Shown: positions 16,276-25,304, counted from the stretch's first letter. The stretch is DNA of 64,000 bases from Streptomyces sp. SN-593 (GCF_016756395.1 NZ_AP018366.1:29382-93381); one strand, 5' to 3'. The notes: generated by a model from the sequence alone, not told the origin. Numbers and translations are program-made.

Positions 16276-16728
16276 GTGAACACCATCTTTGCAGCCCCCC
16301 GGCGCACCGCGCAGCAGCGGTCGGCGCTGCTGGCTGCGGCGTACGAGCGTCACGCGAACGCCCTGATCAGCTACATCAGCAACGACCTGCTGGCCGGCGC
16401 GGGGGACCAGGGCGAGGACCTGGCCGCGGACGTCTGGCTGCGGGTGACGGAGAACCTGGACCGCGTGGACGAGCGGGTGCTGGAGCTGTCCTGGCTCCAG
16501 ATGATCGCCCGTTCGGTCGTGACGAACAGCGCGGCGGACGGCCTGGAGATGCTGGTCGGCTTCACCGGTGACGAGCCGGAGCTGGAGGCCGCCCACACGG
16601 GTCAGGCCCTGGCCCAGACCGAGTACCTGTACACCGACCGGCTCTTCACCGGCGCGACGCGGACGGGCATGGGCACGAACCTCGCCTCGGCTCTGCGTCC
16701 CGAGCTGGACGAGGTGCAGGTCGCATGA
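16276..16728 (+). CDS. Small sigma-70 region 2-like protein
   Basis: 150 residues from GTG 16276, eight bases after GGGAGAA; ATG 16261 is an in-frame alternative. Residues 10-85 (LLAAAYERHANALISYI - GEDLAADVWLRV - SWLQMIARSVVTN) follow the pattern of region 2 of ECF sigma factors, but no region 4 is present. It may be a decayed sigma factor or a small RNA polymerase-binding or DNA-binding protein. First gene of the transfer operon; overlaps the next gene by ATGA. Confidence 0.55.
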   Translation: MNTIFAAPRRTAQQRSALLAAAYERHANALISYISNDLLAGAGDQGEDLAADVWLRVTENLDRVDERVLELSWLQMIARSVVTNSAADGLEMLVGFTGDEPELEAAHTGQALAQTEYLYTDRLFTGATRTGMGTNLASALRPELDEVQVA

Positions 16729-17129
16729 GCGCGGTGGGTGCGACGTCGCCGGGGGTGACGCAGATGCGTCGCCGGGCTCTGGTGACGACGTGGACGTGCT
16801 CGGGGCTGGCGGTGTCCGGCACCGCGTGGGCCCTGGGCCTTGAGACGGAATGGTGGAAGCGCCTGCTCCTGGCGCTCCTGGTCGCGGGTCTCGCCGTGCT
16901 GGACGAGATCGACGTGGCGCCGGTGCTCGATGTGCGCATCGAACTGGCGCGGTGCCTGTCGAGTCTGGGCTGGCTGCAGATCCCGATGTCGGTGGCCGGC
17001 GGTGCCTGGCTCCTGGGGCTCAACACCCCGGTGCTGAGCCGAATCCTGCTGGCCGTTGTGATCGCCGGGGTGGTGGCCGTGTACCGGCTCTCGCCGTCGG
17101 CCCCGGCCCGGACGGAGGGAAAGCGATGA
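16725..17129 (+). CDS. Spd-like membrane protein
   Basis: 134 residues with four predicted membrane helices (WTCSGLAVSGTAWALGL; LLLALLVAGLAVL; WLQIPMSVAGGAWLLGL; ILLAVVIAGVVAVY) and a short basic tail. Coupled by ATGA overlaps to both neighbours. Small multi-pass proteins at this place in Streptomyces transfer operons are spread (SpdB-like) proteins, which help plasmid movement between mycelial compartments. That function is assigned from context. Confidence 0.6.
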   Translation: MSAVGATSPGVTQMRRRALVTTWTCSGLAVSGTAWALGLETEWWKRLLLALLVAGLAVLDEIDVAPVLDVRIELARCLSSLGWLQIPMSVAGGAWLLGLNTPVLSRILLAVVIAGVVAVYRLSPSAPARTEGKR

Positions 17130-18733
17130 GCACGACCATGTCGTACCGCGAGCAGCAGCGCGCGGACCGTGCGGCCGAGCGTGAGCAGGCCCGCGAGGAC
17201 GCGAGAGTGCGGGCCGAGGCCGAGGCGGACCTGCGGCGTCTGGACATTGAGGCCGAGGCGAAGCGGCGCGAGGCCGACCGTCTGGACGCGGCCGCTCGGG
17301 CCGAGGCCGCACGGGCGGCGGAGGAGCTGAAGGCCCGCCAGGACACCGAGCGCCGCGAGCAGCAGCGTCTGGCGAAACTGGCGGCCGACAAGGAGAGGGC
17401 CAAAGCGAAGGCGAAGGCCCGCGCCGAGCGCCGCGAGCGCCGGGCGGCGGCGGTCAAGGCGGTGCCGGCCTGGCTGGCGGAGCACCTGGACCTGGCGGCC
17501 GCGCTGGTGGTCATGGGGTGCAGCATCATCCCCGCCCTGATCTCCCAGGCCGCGTCCCTGTCGGACACCGGGATCACGTCGTCCATGGGCTGGGCCGGCG
17601 GTCTCCTGGTCGCCCTGCTGCCAGTGATGCTTGAGTGCAGCGCTTGGGCGGCGACGGCCGGCGAGGCCAAGGCGATGAAGTCCCGCCGTTCGCCGTGGCC
17701 GTACCGGATTGCCGTCTACGTGTTCGCGTCGCTCGCGGCGTGGATCAACTGGCAGCACGGTCAGAACGTCGGTGGCGACCAGTACGGGACGCTGCTCGGC
17801 AGTGTGCTGGCCGCGTCGTCCGTCGTGCCGATCGCGGTCTGGCAGCTCGTCCAGGTCGGCCGGCACCGGGAGTTCAAGGACGAGATGCGTCGGGCCCGGC
17901 AGCACGACCGGGATGTCAAGGCGACGCGTGAGGCCCGCCAGAAGGAACTGCCCGAGGTGTGGGCGACGGCGGTCCAACTGCGCGCGATCGCCGGGCATCA
18001 CAATCTGACGGACGAGGATGCCTGGCACGCCGCCTACGCGGTGCACGAGGGTGCCGGCGACGACGTGCTCGACCCCAAGCTGCTGGTGCTGCTGTCCACC
18101 GAACTGATCGGTCTTCGGGCCGATGCGGAGGACCGTCTGGCGCTGGTTCTGGCCGACCTGAGCGCGGCGCGTGGACGGCGTCTTGAGGCGTCCGCCGGAC
18201 TGTTCAAGAAGGACTCCGAGGGGTCCGTGAACGGGGCCGCGAAGGGGTCCGCAACCCCCCCTACGCCGGTCGCGCGAAGGGTCCAGACGGGCCTCCTGGA
18301 CAGCCTCGGGAGGCCCCTGTATCAGACGGTATCTCCGCAGATCAACCCGTCTATCCCCCCGTCCGCACACACGTCTGAAACCGCGCCCGCGCGGACGCGC
18401 GGTACCACGCCCGCCCCCGCGCGTAAGGCGCGCGCGAAGAAGCCCGCGCGGACGCTGTCGTCCGGCGCGCGGAAGGCGGCGGCGCACACCGCGCGGACGT
18501 CCTCGCCGGAGGAGCGGGTAACCCTGGACGCCTGGCTCGCGGACGAGTTCAGGGACGGTCGCGGACACACCTGGCAGGACGTCCGGGACAAGACGCTGGC
18601 ACTCCGTGAGGAGGCCGGGATCAAGGGCACCCAGGACCCGAGCCGCTCCTGGTGCTACGCCCGGATCGCCGCCGCTCAGAAGTCCACCGGCATCCGCATC
18701 GACGTCACCTCTGACCAGAAGGCGAGCGCGTGA
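17126..18733 (+). CDS. SpdA/DUF2637-like membrane protein with N-terminal coiled coil
   Basis: 535 residues from ATG 17126. Residues 10-115 are a long, highly charged coiled coil (repeated AEAE, RREA and KAKAKAR patterns). Four membrane helices lie at about 125-235 (AALVVMGCSIIPALISQA; GGLLVALLPVMLECSAWA; IAVYVFASLAAWINW; GSVLAASSVVPIAVWQLV), as in DUF2637. The cytoplasmic C-terminus is Ala/Lys-rich and ends in a helix-turn-helix-like region. The layout matches spread proteins of plasmid transfer operons. Confidence 0.7.
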   Translation: MSTTMSYREQQRADRAAEREQAREDARVRAEAEADLRRLDIEAEAKRREADRLDAAARAEAARAAEELKARQDTERREQQRLAKLAADKERAKAKAKARAERRERRAAAVKAVPAWLAEHLDLAAALVVMGCSIIPALISQAASLSDTGITSSMGWAGGLLVALLPVMLECSAWAATAGEAKAMKSRRSPWPYRIAVYVFASLAAWINWQHGQNVGGDQYGTLLGSVLAASSVVPIAVWQLVQVGRHREFKDEMRRARQHDRDVKATREARQKELPEVWATAVQLRAIAGHHNLTDEDAWHAAYAVHEGAGDDVLDPKLLVLLSTELIGLRADAEDRLALVLADLSAARGRRLEASAGLFKKDSEGSVNGAAKGSATPPTPVARRVQTGLLDSLGRPLYQTVSPQINPSIPPSAHTSETAPARTRGTTPAPARKARAKKPARTLSSGARKAAAHTARTSSPEERVTLDAWLADEFRDGRGHTWQDVRDKTLALREEAGIKGTQDPSRSWCYARIAAAQKSTGIRIDVTSDQKASA

Positions 18734-19110
18734 TGACCCGTCGCCCCCGACTCGTTGACCGCAAGCACGCCGACGGCTTCCCGACGTACACGTGGAAGAC
18801 CGCCCCGGACGGACTGTCGACCAAGGACCAGCTCAAGAGCCGCGGACTGAGGCCCGGCGGTCCCATCGTCGCCCAGATCAAGTGGCGGTCGAAGAAGCGC
18901 CACGGGAACTACCGGCACGCCTGGCTGTACGAGACCGACCTGGCCCTGCCCAAGCAGCCGATGACGCCGGCGAAGTGGGAGGCCGTGGGCAAGGCGCTGC
19001 GCGCCCGGCGGATCTGCCCGGAGTGCGGTGTGGAGAAGCACTACACGATCAGCACGAAGTACAAGGCCTGCAACGAGTGCATGCCCCCGGAGTACGCCGC
19101 AGCAGCCTGA
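18733..19110 (+). CDS. RRQRL motif-type zinc-binding protein of plasmid transfer operons
   Basis: 125 residues from ATG 18733 (TGATG overlap with the gene before). It has the family features in order: GFPTYTWKTAPDGL, DQLKSRGLRPGG, AWLYETDLALPKQPMTPAKW, and a C-terminal zinc ribbon RRICPECG with CNECM. The usual RRQL segment is KDQL here. Genes of this family commonly precede the TraB/FtsK gene in Streptomyces plasmids and integrative elements, as here. The biochemical role is not known. Confidence 0.75.
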   Translation: MTRRPRLVDRKHADGFPTYTWKTAPDGLSTKDQLKSRGLRPGGPIVAQIKWRSKKRHGNYRHAWLYETDLALPKQPMTPAKWEAVGKALRARRICPECGVEKHYTISTKYKACNECMPPEYAAAA

Positions 19111-19202
19111 CCGCACCGCCCGCAAGTCCCCCGAATCTGCACGGGGCCGGCCCGCCTGCCAGCAAAGCCCGGCCCCGCCACCTCACAGGAGGCGTGAACA
19201 GA

Positions 19203-21812
19203 ATGACCGAGACCTACCAGGAAGGAACAGCCGCCCCCACCCGTTGGGATGACCTGCGGGTCGCGGCCGAGCTTGTTGTCTCCTCCCAGTTCGGCTCCAC
19301 CTCGATGCTGCAGCGCAAGATGCGGCTCAACTTCTCCGAGGCCACCGCGGTGATGAACGACCTGGAGGACCTGGAGGTGGTCGGCCCGGACAACGGCGGC
19401 CGGGCCAGGGAGGTCCGTATCCGGCACACCGACGGCCTGGCTCCGATCTTCGTCCGGATCGGCGTGGAGGAACTGGCCGAGTCGGCCGGCAACGTCCGCA
19501 CCCTGCCCAGCGTGCTGCACCCCGCCGCCCCGGAGGCCACTGTCCTCCCGCCGGCGCCCCGCCAGGACACCCCGGCGCCGGCGCCGGTCGGCATGGCCAA
19601 GGTCGACGTGACCAAGCCGGCCGCGCCCGCGGCGTCCGCGCCGGTGGAGGGCACGGTCGTCAACACGGGCCAGCGCCTGCCGGACGACCCGGAGGGGGAC
19701 GCGCCCTGGATCAACCCCTCGCTGCGGACCAAGGAAGGCCGGCGTGCCCGGGCGGACTACCTGGCGCGGCAGAGCCGCCGCCGGGCCCGCCGCTGGGTGT
19801 CCCGCCAGCGGACCGCACACGGCGTGCTTCCCCGCGCGGTCCGCGGACAGCGACGAGTACGCCGCTGGGTGATCGGCATGGAGGGCGCGAAGGCGCGCGC
19901 CGACCTGGCGCTCGCCCACGGTTCCGTGGACGCCGCGCGCCGGGAGGCCCGCAGCGCTTCGATCGCGATCCGCGACCGCCGGGCCAAGCTGGCCACGGCT
20001 AGGACGGCCCAGATGGAGGCATCGCAGGCGGTGATCGTGGCGCAGTCCGCGCGGAGCCGGGCCCGGAACATCGTGCTCACCCGCGCCGCGGCGGCGTACG
20101 GGCCGGTCGCGCTGGTCGACGGGCTCATGGTCGTGGAGGCCGGCGGTTTCTGGGGGCTGCTCGCCGCGGCGGCCGCGAACATCATCGGGGCGTCCTTCCT
20201 GGGCCGCGACGTGGAACTGACCGAGGACCAGCTCGCCGCGCTCGAGGCGGCCGAGGCCGGTGTCCCGCAGCGCATGGAGGTCGGCATGACGCCGAAGATG
20301 TTCGAGCGCATGGTCAAGGAAGCGCTGACCGAGTCCCTGAAGGTGTCCGTCGCGCAGATCCGTGTGGAGCCCCACGAGTGGGGATTCATGGTGTACGTCT
20401 GGCTGGACCGGATGACGCCGGAGAAAATCTCCTCCCAGCTCGACCTGCTGGAGGGATGCCTCAGCGCCCGGACCGGCTCGATTCTCCTTCAGCAGTCGGC
20501 GCAGGCCCGCAACGAATGCGTAATCCGCTTTCCCGGAAACGATCCGTGGCGATTCGTGCCCCCGCTCCCGTACCGGGCGCCGCATTCGCTGACCACGGCC
20601 GATCTGCACACGGCGCAGATCGGCGCGGACATGGCCACCAAGCCGCTCGCGCTGCCGATGTCCCGCACGAACATCGACATCGTCGGCAAGTCCCGCTCGG
20701 GCAAGTCCACGATCCTGCGGGCGATCCTGGACGCGGTCACCGCAACCGACGACCAGATCATCATCGGCATCGACCTCGGCAGTGCTGGCAGCGGATTCGG
20801 CGGGCTGCGGCCCGCCATGCACGCGGTGATCACCAACCCCGAGGACGCGCAGCGCGCCCTGCAGTGGGCGCTGGACATCGGCAAGGGCCGCCCCGCCCTG
20901 TTCGACCAGCTCAACATGGGCCAGAACTGGCAGACCTCCCACAAGCGCCCCGGCATCAAGATCATCGTGGATGAGTTCCCGGCGCTGGTCCGCGTGAGCC
21001 GCAAGGGCTACTACGACGAGGAGGCCAAGCGGAACGTGCCGTGGGAGCTGGACACCATGCTCGCCGAACTCGCCATCACCAGCCTCAAGTCCGACGTCAC
21101 GATGGTCATCGCAGGCCAGGGTGTCACCAAGGAGAAGATCAAGGACAACACGTGGCTGACCGAGCTGCAGGTGCAGGTCCTGGCCGCGTGCGACGTGGAC
21201 GACGTCGTGCAGATCCTCGGCGGCGGCGCCATGGCGCAGGGTTGGCGCCCGGACCGGCTGCTGCCGGCCATGGCAGAGCAGGTCAACGACGCCTCCGTGG
21301 CGTACGTGATGGCAGGCGCGCAGTATTGCGAGCCCATCCCGTACCGGGCGTGCATCGAGTCGGATGAGGAGCTGCTGCGCCGCGGCATCGAGCGCGGCCG
21401 GGCGGGCCTGGTCGACATCGACGCGGAGTCGGCGAAGCTCAGCTCGATCAGCCTGTCGAGCCTGATGGCCGACTCCGACGTCCAGGTCGCCGCCGGCGCG
21501 CAGTCCGCGCTGATCACCACCATCCGGCAGATTTTCGCCGACGCGGGCGACCCGGCCGGCCTGTCCCGGGAGGAGCTGGCCGACGCGCTCGGCCAGGCCG
21601 AGCCCGCCCGGTGGTCGCTGGAGGAGTTCGACGGCGACGACGAGGCGGAGCAGACCGAGGCGCGGGTCGCCGCGGTCCGGGCAGCGATCGACGCGGTCCT
21701 GGCCCCCACCGGCCAGACGTGGGCGCTGGAGAAGTACAGCAAGGCCCTGCCCCGCGGGTACCGCCTCCGCGACCTCAAAACGATCACCGGTGAGGACTCC
21801 CCCAAGTCCTGA
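19203..21812 (+). CDS. TraB-like FtsK/SpoIIIE DNA translocase for plasmid transfer
   Basis: 869 residues from ATG 19203, nine bases after AGGAGG. The N-terminal 60 residues form an FtsK gamma-like winged helix (SSQFGSTSMLQRKMRLNF). A membrane-associated helical middle follows (GPVALVDGLMVVEAGGFWGLLAAAAANIIG is its hydrophobic core). The motor has Walker A VGKSRSGKST (494-503) and Walker B IKIIVDEF (Asp590, Glu591). A C-terminal helix-turn-helix-like part (LSREELADALG) may recognise DNA. Streptomyces plasmids move double-stranded DNA with one such hexameric motor. The nested inverted repeat directly downstream is a natural binding-site candidate. Confidence 0.88.
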   Translation: MTETYQEGTAAPTRWDDLRVAAELVVSSQFGSTSMLQRKMRLNFSEATAVMNDLEDLEVVGPDNGGRAREVRIRHTDGLAPIFVRIGVEELAESAGNVRTLPSVLHPAAPEATVLPPAPRQDTPAPAPVGMAKVDVTKPAAPAASAPVEGTVVNTGQRLPDDPEGDAPWINPSLRTKEGRRARADYLARQSRRRARRWVSRQRTAHGVLPRAVRGQRRVRRWVIGMEGAKARADLALAHGSVDAARREARSASIAIRDRRAKLATARTAQMEASQAVIVAQSARSRARNIVLTRAAAAYGPVALVDGLMVVEAGGFWGLLAAAAANIIGASFLGRDVELTEDQLAALEAAEAGVPQRMEVGMTPKMFERMVKEALTESLKVSVAQIRVEPHEWGFMVYVWLDRMTPEKISSQLDLLEGCLSARTGSILLQQSAQARNECVIRFPGNDPWRFVPPLPYRAPHSLTTADLHTAQIGADMATKPLALPMSRTNIDIVGKSRSGKSTILRAILDAVTATDDQIIIGIDLGSAGSGFGGLRPAMHAVITNPEDAQRALQWALDIGKGRPALFDQLNMGQNWQTSHKRPGIKIIVDEFPALVRVSRKGYYDEEAKRNVPWELDTMLAELAITSLKSDVTMVIAGQGVTKEKIKDNTWLTELQVQVLAACDVDDVVQILGGGAMAQGWRPDRLLPAMAEQVNDASVAYVMAGAQYCEPIPYRACIESDEELLRRGIERGRAGLVDIDAESAKLSSISLSSLMADSDVQVAAGAQSALITTIRQIFADAGDPAGLSREELADALGQAEPARWSLEEFDGDDEAEQTEARVAAVRAAIDAVLAPTGQTWALEKYSKALPRGYRLRDLKTITGEDSPKS

Positions 21813-21830
21813 CCCCGACGCCGGAACCGG

Positions 21831-21961
21831 GACGGAACCGCAGGTCAGCGTGGCGGAACCGGCCCGGAACCGGCCGGGAACCCCCCGCCGGCACCGGAAC
21901 TGGTTCCGGTCGCCCGACCCGGGTTCCGCCCGTGATCACGCCCCTGACCTGCGGTTCCGTC
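21831..21961. repeat. Nested inverted repeat after traB, candidate cis-acting transfer locus
   Basis: An 18-bp perfect inverted repeat has its arms at 21831-21848 (GACGGAACCGCAGGTCAG) and 21944-21961. Inside lie GGCGGAACC at 21852 with GGTTCCGCC at 21922, and a central ACCGGAAC-TG-GTTCCGGT at 21893-21910. GGAACC or its complement appears about ten times. In Streptomyces plasmids the clt locus, bound by TraB, lies near the tra gene and has short repeats; the position fits. The 196-bp gap has no gene. Confidence 0.55.
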
Positions 21962-22007
21962 CAGTTCCCCGCCCGTTCCCCGCCCGAAAGATCCACAGGA
22001 GTCCGTT

Positions 22008-23198
22008 ATGACCTTAGAGCCTGGTCGGCCTTCCGAACCGGCCCACGGGTACCACCGGATCGCCACCGAGCGCCACTTCCGCTACCTGGAGCTGGAGCAG
22101 GGCGCGTTCACCACCAAGTGGGCCACGGTCGACGCCTGCTGCCAGTTCTGCGGCACCGACACCGGCCTGGTGCTCATCCTCGATGAGACCCTCCACTCCC
22201 ACGTGCTGGTCCTGTGCCCGCTCGGCTGCGACCCGCTCGCGGACCTGCGCATCGACCGGCAGCACTTCATCACCTACTCCCGGCTGCGCGGCTACGCCGA
22301 CCCCAACCCGGACCTGCTGTGGATCATCGACGCCGGGTTCGGCGAGGAACCCCCGCCGCCGCCCGACATCGCGCACGACCTGATCGCCGGGTGGGGCTAC
22401 GCCGCGAAGAAGGGCGGCAGGGCGGTCAAGGCGGAGGTGAAGGGCGCGATCCGGTCCCGCCGCCGCACAGCAGCCAAGGCCGCCCGCAATGCGGCATATG
22501 CGCCGGTCGCGGCGGTCCTGCGCACCGCGTGGGGCTGGCAGGCCGGACCGACCCCCACCCCGCCCCCTCGCCCGCGGCCGGCACCGAAACCGCCGAAGAC
22601 GCCGCCGGTGTCGGCGTACCGCAAGGCGCTCGGTGTCGACGCCCCCAAGCGCGGCCCGAAGTGCCTGGTCTGCCAAGACACCGGCCGCATCACCGCCCCG
22701 GGCATCTCGATCCCCTGCACCGAGTGCGCCGGCCCGGCCGCTGCCGCGATGGCCGCCGCGGAGAGGCGCGCCGAACGCGCCCGCCAGGGCAAGGACCGCC
22801 GCCGCACCCGGCCCTCCCCCGCGACCACCACCGGCCCGGGCCTGGTCAACACCGGAACCGTCAACGGCAGCGTCCAAGTCGCCGGCGTCAGCGCCCACTC
22901 GGTGCAGATCAGCGGCAACCAGGCCGTCATCGACGGCCAGCCGGTCAGCATCAACGACCCCCGCGTGAAGAAGGCCAAGGCCGATGCGGCGAAGGCTGTC
23001 GGCGGCGCGACCCGGCGGGCCAAGGCGGCCGGCGCCGGCGGCAGCCGCTCCACCGTGACCGTCAACGGCCGGCAGGCCCCCGAAGGCCACAGCACCGACG
23101 CGAACGGCAACTCGATCTACGTCAACACCGGCGTGGCCAACACCGGCCGCATCAGCGGCGACGTCACCAGCACCACCTCCCCCGAGCCCACGACCTGA
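22008..23198 (+). CDS. Hypothetical protein with DnaJ-type zinc motif, end of transfer region
   Basis: 396 residues. It has three parts: an N-terminal domain with CCQFCG and CPLGC (cysteines about 44-75), a basic Pro-rich middle, and a zinc-knuckle KCLVCQDTGRI - PCTECAGP (about 222-245) like half of a DnaJ zinc finger. The C-terminus has repeated beta-strand units (TGTVNGSVQVAGV, NTGRISGDVTS). It follows the traB gene and its repeat region on the same strand. No family recognised. Confidence 0.6.
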   Translation: MTLEPGRPSEPAHGYHRIATERHFRYLELEQGAFTTKWATVDACCQFCGTDTGLVLILDETLHSHVLVLCPLGCDPLADLRIDRQHFITYSRLRGYADPNPDLLWIIDAGFGEEPPPPPDIAHDLIAGWGYAAKKGGRAVKAEVKGAIRSRRRTAAKAARNAAYAPVAAVLRTAWGWQAGPTPTPPPRPRPAPKPPKTPPVSAYRKALGVDAPKRGPKCLVCQDTGRITAPGISIPCTECAGPAAAAMAAAERRAERARQGKDRRRTRPSPATTTGPGLVNTGTVNGSVQVAGVSAHSVQISGNQAVIDGQPVSINDPRVKKAKADAAKAVGGATRRAKAAGAGGSRSTVTVNGRQAPEGHSTDANGNSIYVNTGVANTGRISGDVTSTTSPEPTT

Positions 23199-23214
23199 GA
23201 AGGGAATCCCCGCC

Positions 23215-23334
23215 GTCACCACCGTCGCGCGCCTCCTGGCCAGCCACGGCAGCCTCACCGGTGACCAGGTCCGAGCCCTGACCGCACGGCTCAACCCGAC
23301 CAGTTTCCGCTGGGCGACACCACAAGAAAACTAG
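23215..23334 (+). pseudogene. Tiny open frame lacking a normal start codon
   Basis: A 39-codon frame (TTVARLLASHGSLTGDQVRA) lies behind GAGAAGGGAATCCCCGCC, a ribosome-site layout used by neighbours, but its first codon is GTC in place of GTG, and the in-frame stop at 23197 leaves no other start. The composition is protein-like. It may be a small gene disabled by one base change. Confidence 0.25.
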
Positions 23335-23383
23335 TGCCCACTTTTTGTAGGCACACCATAGACATGCCTACAAAAAGTAGGCA
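23335..23383. promoter_or_regulatory. Twin palindromic operators
   Basis: TGCCCACTTTTTGTAGGCA (23335-23353) and TGCCTACAAAAAGTAGGCA (23365-23383) are each inverted repeats and are inverted relative to each other, with an 11-base spacer. They lie about 60 bases before the ATG at 23442, in an AT-rich patch, and look like a regulator's double binding site. The regulator is not evident. Confidence 0.55.
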
Positions 23384-23441
23384 TCATGGGATGCGCGGGC
23401 GGCACCGCCCACCGCAACGGACCGCAGAGAAGGGACTCCTG

Positions 23442-23804
23442 ATGGCCACTCAGCACACACACCGGCCGAACTTCGGCCGCCAGGTGGCCGACTGCCCGCG
23501 CTGCACCGAGTTGGTGGCCGGCGCCGAGCCCATCGCCTGGGGCTCCCGGCCCGCACCGGAGACCCCGACGGCCACGACCACCAAGCACAACCACCAGGTC
23601 GTCTTCGGCCGCCGAATCGACGGCTGCCCGCGCTGCGCCGAACTCACCGCCGGCGCCGAGCCGGTCCGCTGGGCGCCCTCCCGCCGCGAACGCGAGCAGC
23701 AGGACGACGCCCTCCGTGCCGCCGCGATCCGCGAGCACTTCGCTCCCAACGGCCCGCACTCGACCGCCACCTGCGGCCCCGTCTGCACCTTCGGCGACTG
23801 GTGA
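23442..23804 (+). CDS. Small protein with a duplicated zinc-knuckle unit
   Basis: 120 residues from ATG 23442 behind AGAGAAGGGA. An internal duplication is clear: FGRQVADCPRCTELVAGAEP (about 11-30) and FGRRIDGCPRCAELTAGAEP (about 50-69) differ in few positions. Each has one CPRC pair, so the two halves may share a zinc ion; a further C-x3-C lies at the end. Phage and plasmid proteins with single copies of this unit are common in streptomycetes, but their function is unknown. Twin operators lie upstream. Confidence 0.6.
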   Translation: MATQHTHRPNFGRQVADCPRCTELVAGAEPIAWGSRPAPETPTATTTKHNHQVVFGRRIDGCPRCAELTAGAEPVRWAPSRREREQQDDALRAAAIREHFAPNGPHSTATCGPVCTFGDW

Positions 23805-23854
23805 GCACACCGCCCTGCCCCCGCCCCTGCCACCGACACAGAAACGAGCCCCAC

Positions 23855-24400
23855 GTGACCGAGACCGCCACCACCACCGTCACCACGATGAACCTGCGCC
23901 GCCGCCGCGGCGTCAAGCCGCTCCGGGCCACCACCCGCGCCCTGCGCTCGTTCGCCAACCACGCCGAGCACCTCGCCCTGCTGGCCGGCCTCGCGATCGT
24001 GATGAAGGTGGAGTTCCACGTCGGCCCGTCGTGGCTGGAGCACACCGGCACCCAGGGCGTGCTGGTCGTCCTCGCCCTCGCGGGCGTCGCCGACCTCACC
24101 CGCCGCACGGCCTTCTTGGCCGCCAACCAGATCGACCCCGACATCGAGGACGGCGACGCGTTCTGGGCGGTCAGCCACCTCCTCAAGGAGCTGGGCATCG
24201 ACGTCCGCGGCGGCGCCCTCCCCTACGAGGTCATGAGCAACCTGCAGACGAGCCACACCCTGCCCCGGCTGTACGCCCTGCTGGACGACCTGGCCGCCGC
24301 CTTCGCCGACGACGACGAAGACGACGACGCCGACGCCATGCGCGAAGCCGCCGCGAGTATCCGCAGCGCGTCCCGCACCCTCGGCGACCACCACGCCTGA
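23855..24400 (+). CDS. Hypothetical protein with two hydrophobic helices
   Basis: 181 residues from GTG 23855 (GTGACCGAG). A basic start (NLRRRRGVKPLRATTRALRS) is followed by two hydrophobic stretches (EHLALLAGLAIVMKVEF and GVLVVLALAGVADL), a helical region and an acidic run (FADDDEDDDADAM) near the end. It is probably a membrane-associated protein. Not recognised. The first conserved-loop hairpin follows its stop. Confidence 0.5.
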   Translation: MTETATTTVTTMNLRRRRGVKPLRATTRALRSFANHAEHLALLAGLAIVMKVEFHVGPSWLEHTGTQGVLVVLALAGVADLTRRTAFLAANQIDPDIEDGDAFWAVSHLLKELGIDVRGGALPYEVMSNLQTSHTLPRLYALLDDLAAAFADDDEDDDADAMREAAASIRSASRTLGDHHA

Positions 24401-24406
24401 CCCCGC

Positions 24407-24452
24407 CCCGGGGCGGCCGCCATCCCGGCCAAGGAAAACCGGCCGCCCCGGG
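24407..24452 (+). ncRNA. Conserved-loop hairpin, copy 1
   Basis: A 13-bp stem (CCCGGGGCGGCCG and its complement) closes a 20-nt loop CCATCCCGGCCAAGGAAAAC. The same loop recurs at four other places in 3.4 kb, and near-identically at a sixth. There is no T-tract, and a gene start follows 38 bases later, so it is more likely a leader or intercistronic RNA element than a simple terminator. Confidence 0.6.
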
Positions 24453-24489
24453 CCCGGACCCGCACAGACAACCCCGACCAGGAGAAACC

Positions 24490-25296
24490 GTGTCCGAGAA
24501 GAACTTCCCCGCCCCCGCCGCCGTCGGCCCCGTGCTCGCCACCATCACCTTGCCGATGGGCAAGGTGAACGTCACCGTCGACCCCGCCGCCACCATCGCC
24601 CGTGCCGTCGTCAGGACCGCCGACGCCACCGGCCCCGCGGCGGACGCCGTCCGCGACTCCCGGGTCAGCCAGGACGGCAACCGGCTGACGGTCACCGTGC
24701 CCGAGATGCCGGGCGGAGGCTTCAACCAGGTCGTCACCAACGTCAGCGGCCGCACCACGGTCTTCCAGAGCAGCCGCTCCATCAGCTTCGGCCAGACCGT
24801 GACCGGAGTGAGCATCGTCAACGGGCGGGTCATCAACGGCGGGATCTCCGGCGGCGGCATGACGGCCGTCAGCCCGATCGAGGTCCTGGTCACCCTGCCC
24901 GCCGGGTCCGGCGTGCAGATGCGCGGCTACAACGCCGACCTCACCGTCACCGGCCCGCTGGCCGCGCTCGACCTGGACACCCACAACGGCACCCTGCGCG
25001 CCGGCATCGTCGGCCGCCTCAAGGTCCACGGACACAACGGCACCAACGAGGTCGACGCGGTGACCGAGTGGGTGGACGTCGAAACCCACAACGGCAACAC
25101 CTACATCGGCGCCTACAGCGGCGGCGCGGCCAAGTTCACCGGCCACAACGGCAACGTTGAACTGTCCGCCACGCCCATCGCCAGCGGCCGCATCGAGGCC
25201 CGCTCCCACAACGGCAGCATCCGGCTGCGCGGCGTCTCCGGCCGCGCGCACCTGGACGTCGTCACCCACACCCACAACGGCCACATCAGCAAGTGA
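24490..25296 (+). CDS. DUF4097-like beta-helix protein with HNG repeats
   Basis: 268 residues from GTG 24490 (ribosome site AGGAGAAACC). The C-terminal half is made of short units with HNG at turns: THNGTLRAG, GHNGTNEVD, THNGNTYIG, GHNGNVELS, SHNGSIRLRG, HTHNGHIS, as in DUF4097 putative adhesins, which fold as a right-handed beta-helix. There is no signal peptide, so it is probably cytoplasmic. It lies between two conserved-loop hairpins. Confidence 0.7.
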   Translation: MSEKNFPAPAAVGPVLATITLPMGKVNVTVDPAATIARAVVRTADATGPAADAVRDSRVSQDGNRLTVTVPEMPGGGFNQVVTNVSGRTTVFQSSRSISFGQTVTGVSIVNGRVINGGISGGGMTAVSPIEVLVTLPAGSGVQMRGYNADLTVTGPLAALDLDTHNGTLRAGIVGRLKVHGHNGTNEVDAVTEWVDVETHNGNTYIGAYSGGAAKFTGHNGNVELSATPIASGRIEARSHNGSIRLRGVSGRAHLDVVTHTHNGHISK

Positions 25297-25304
25297 TCTC
25301 CCCC

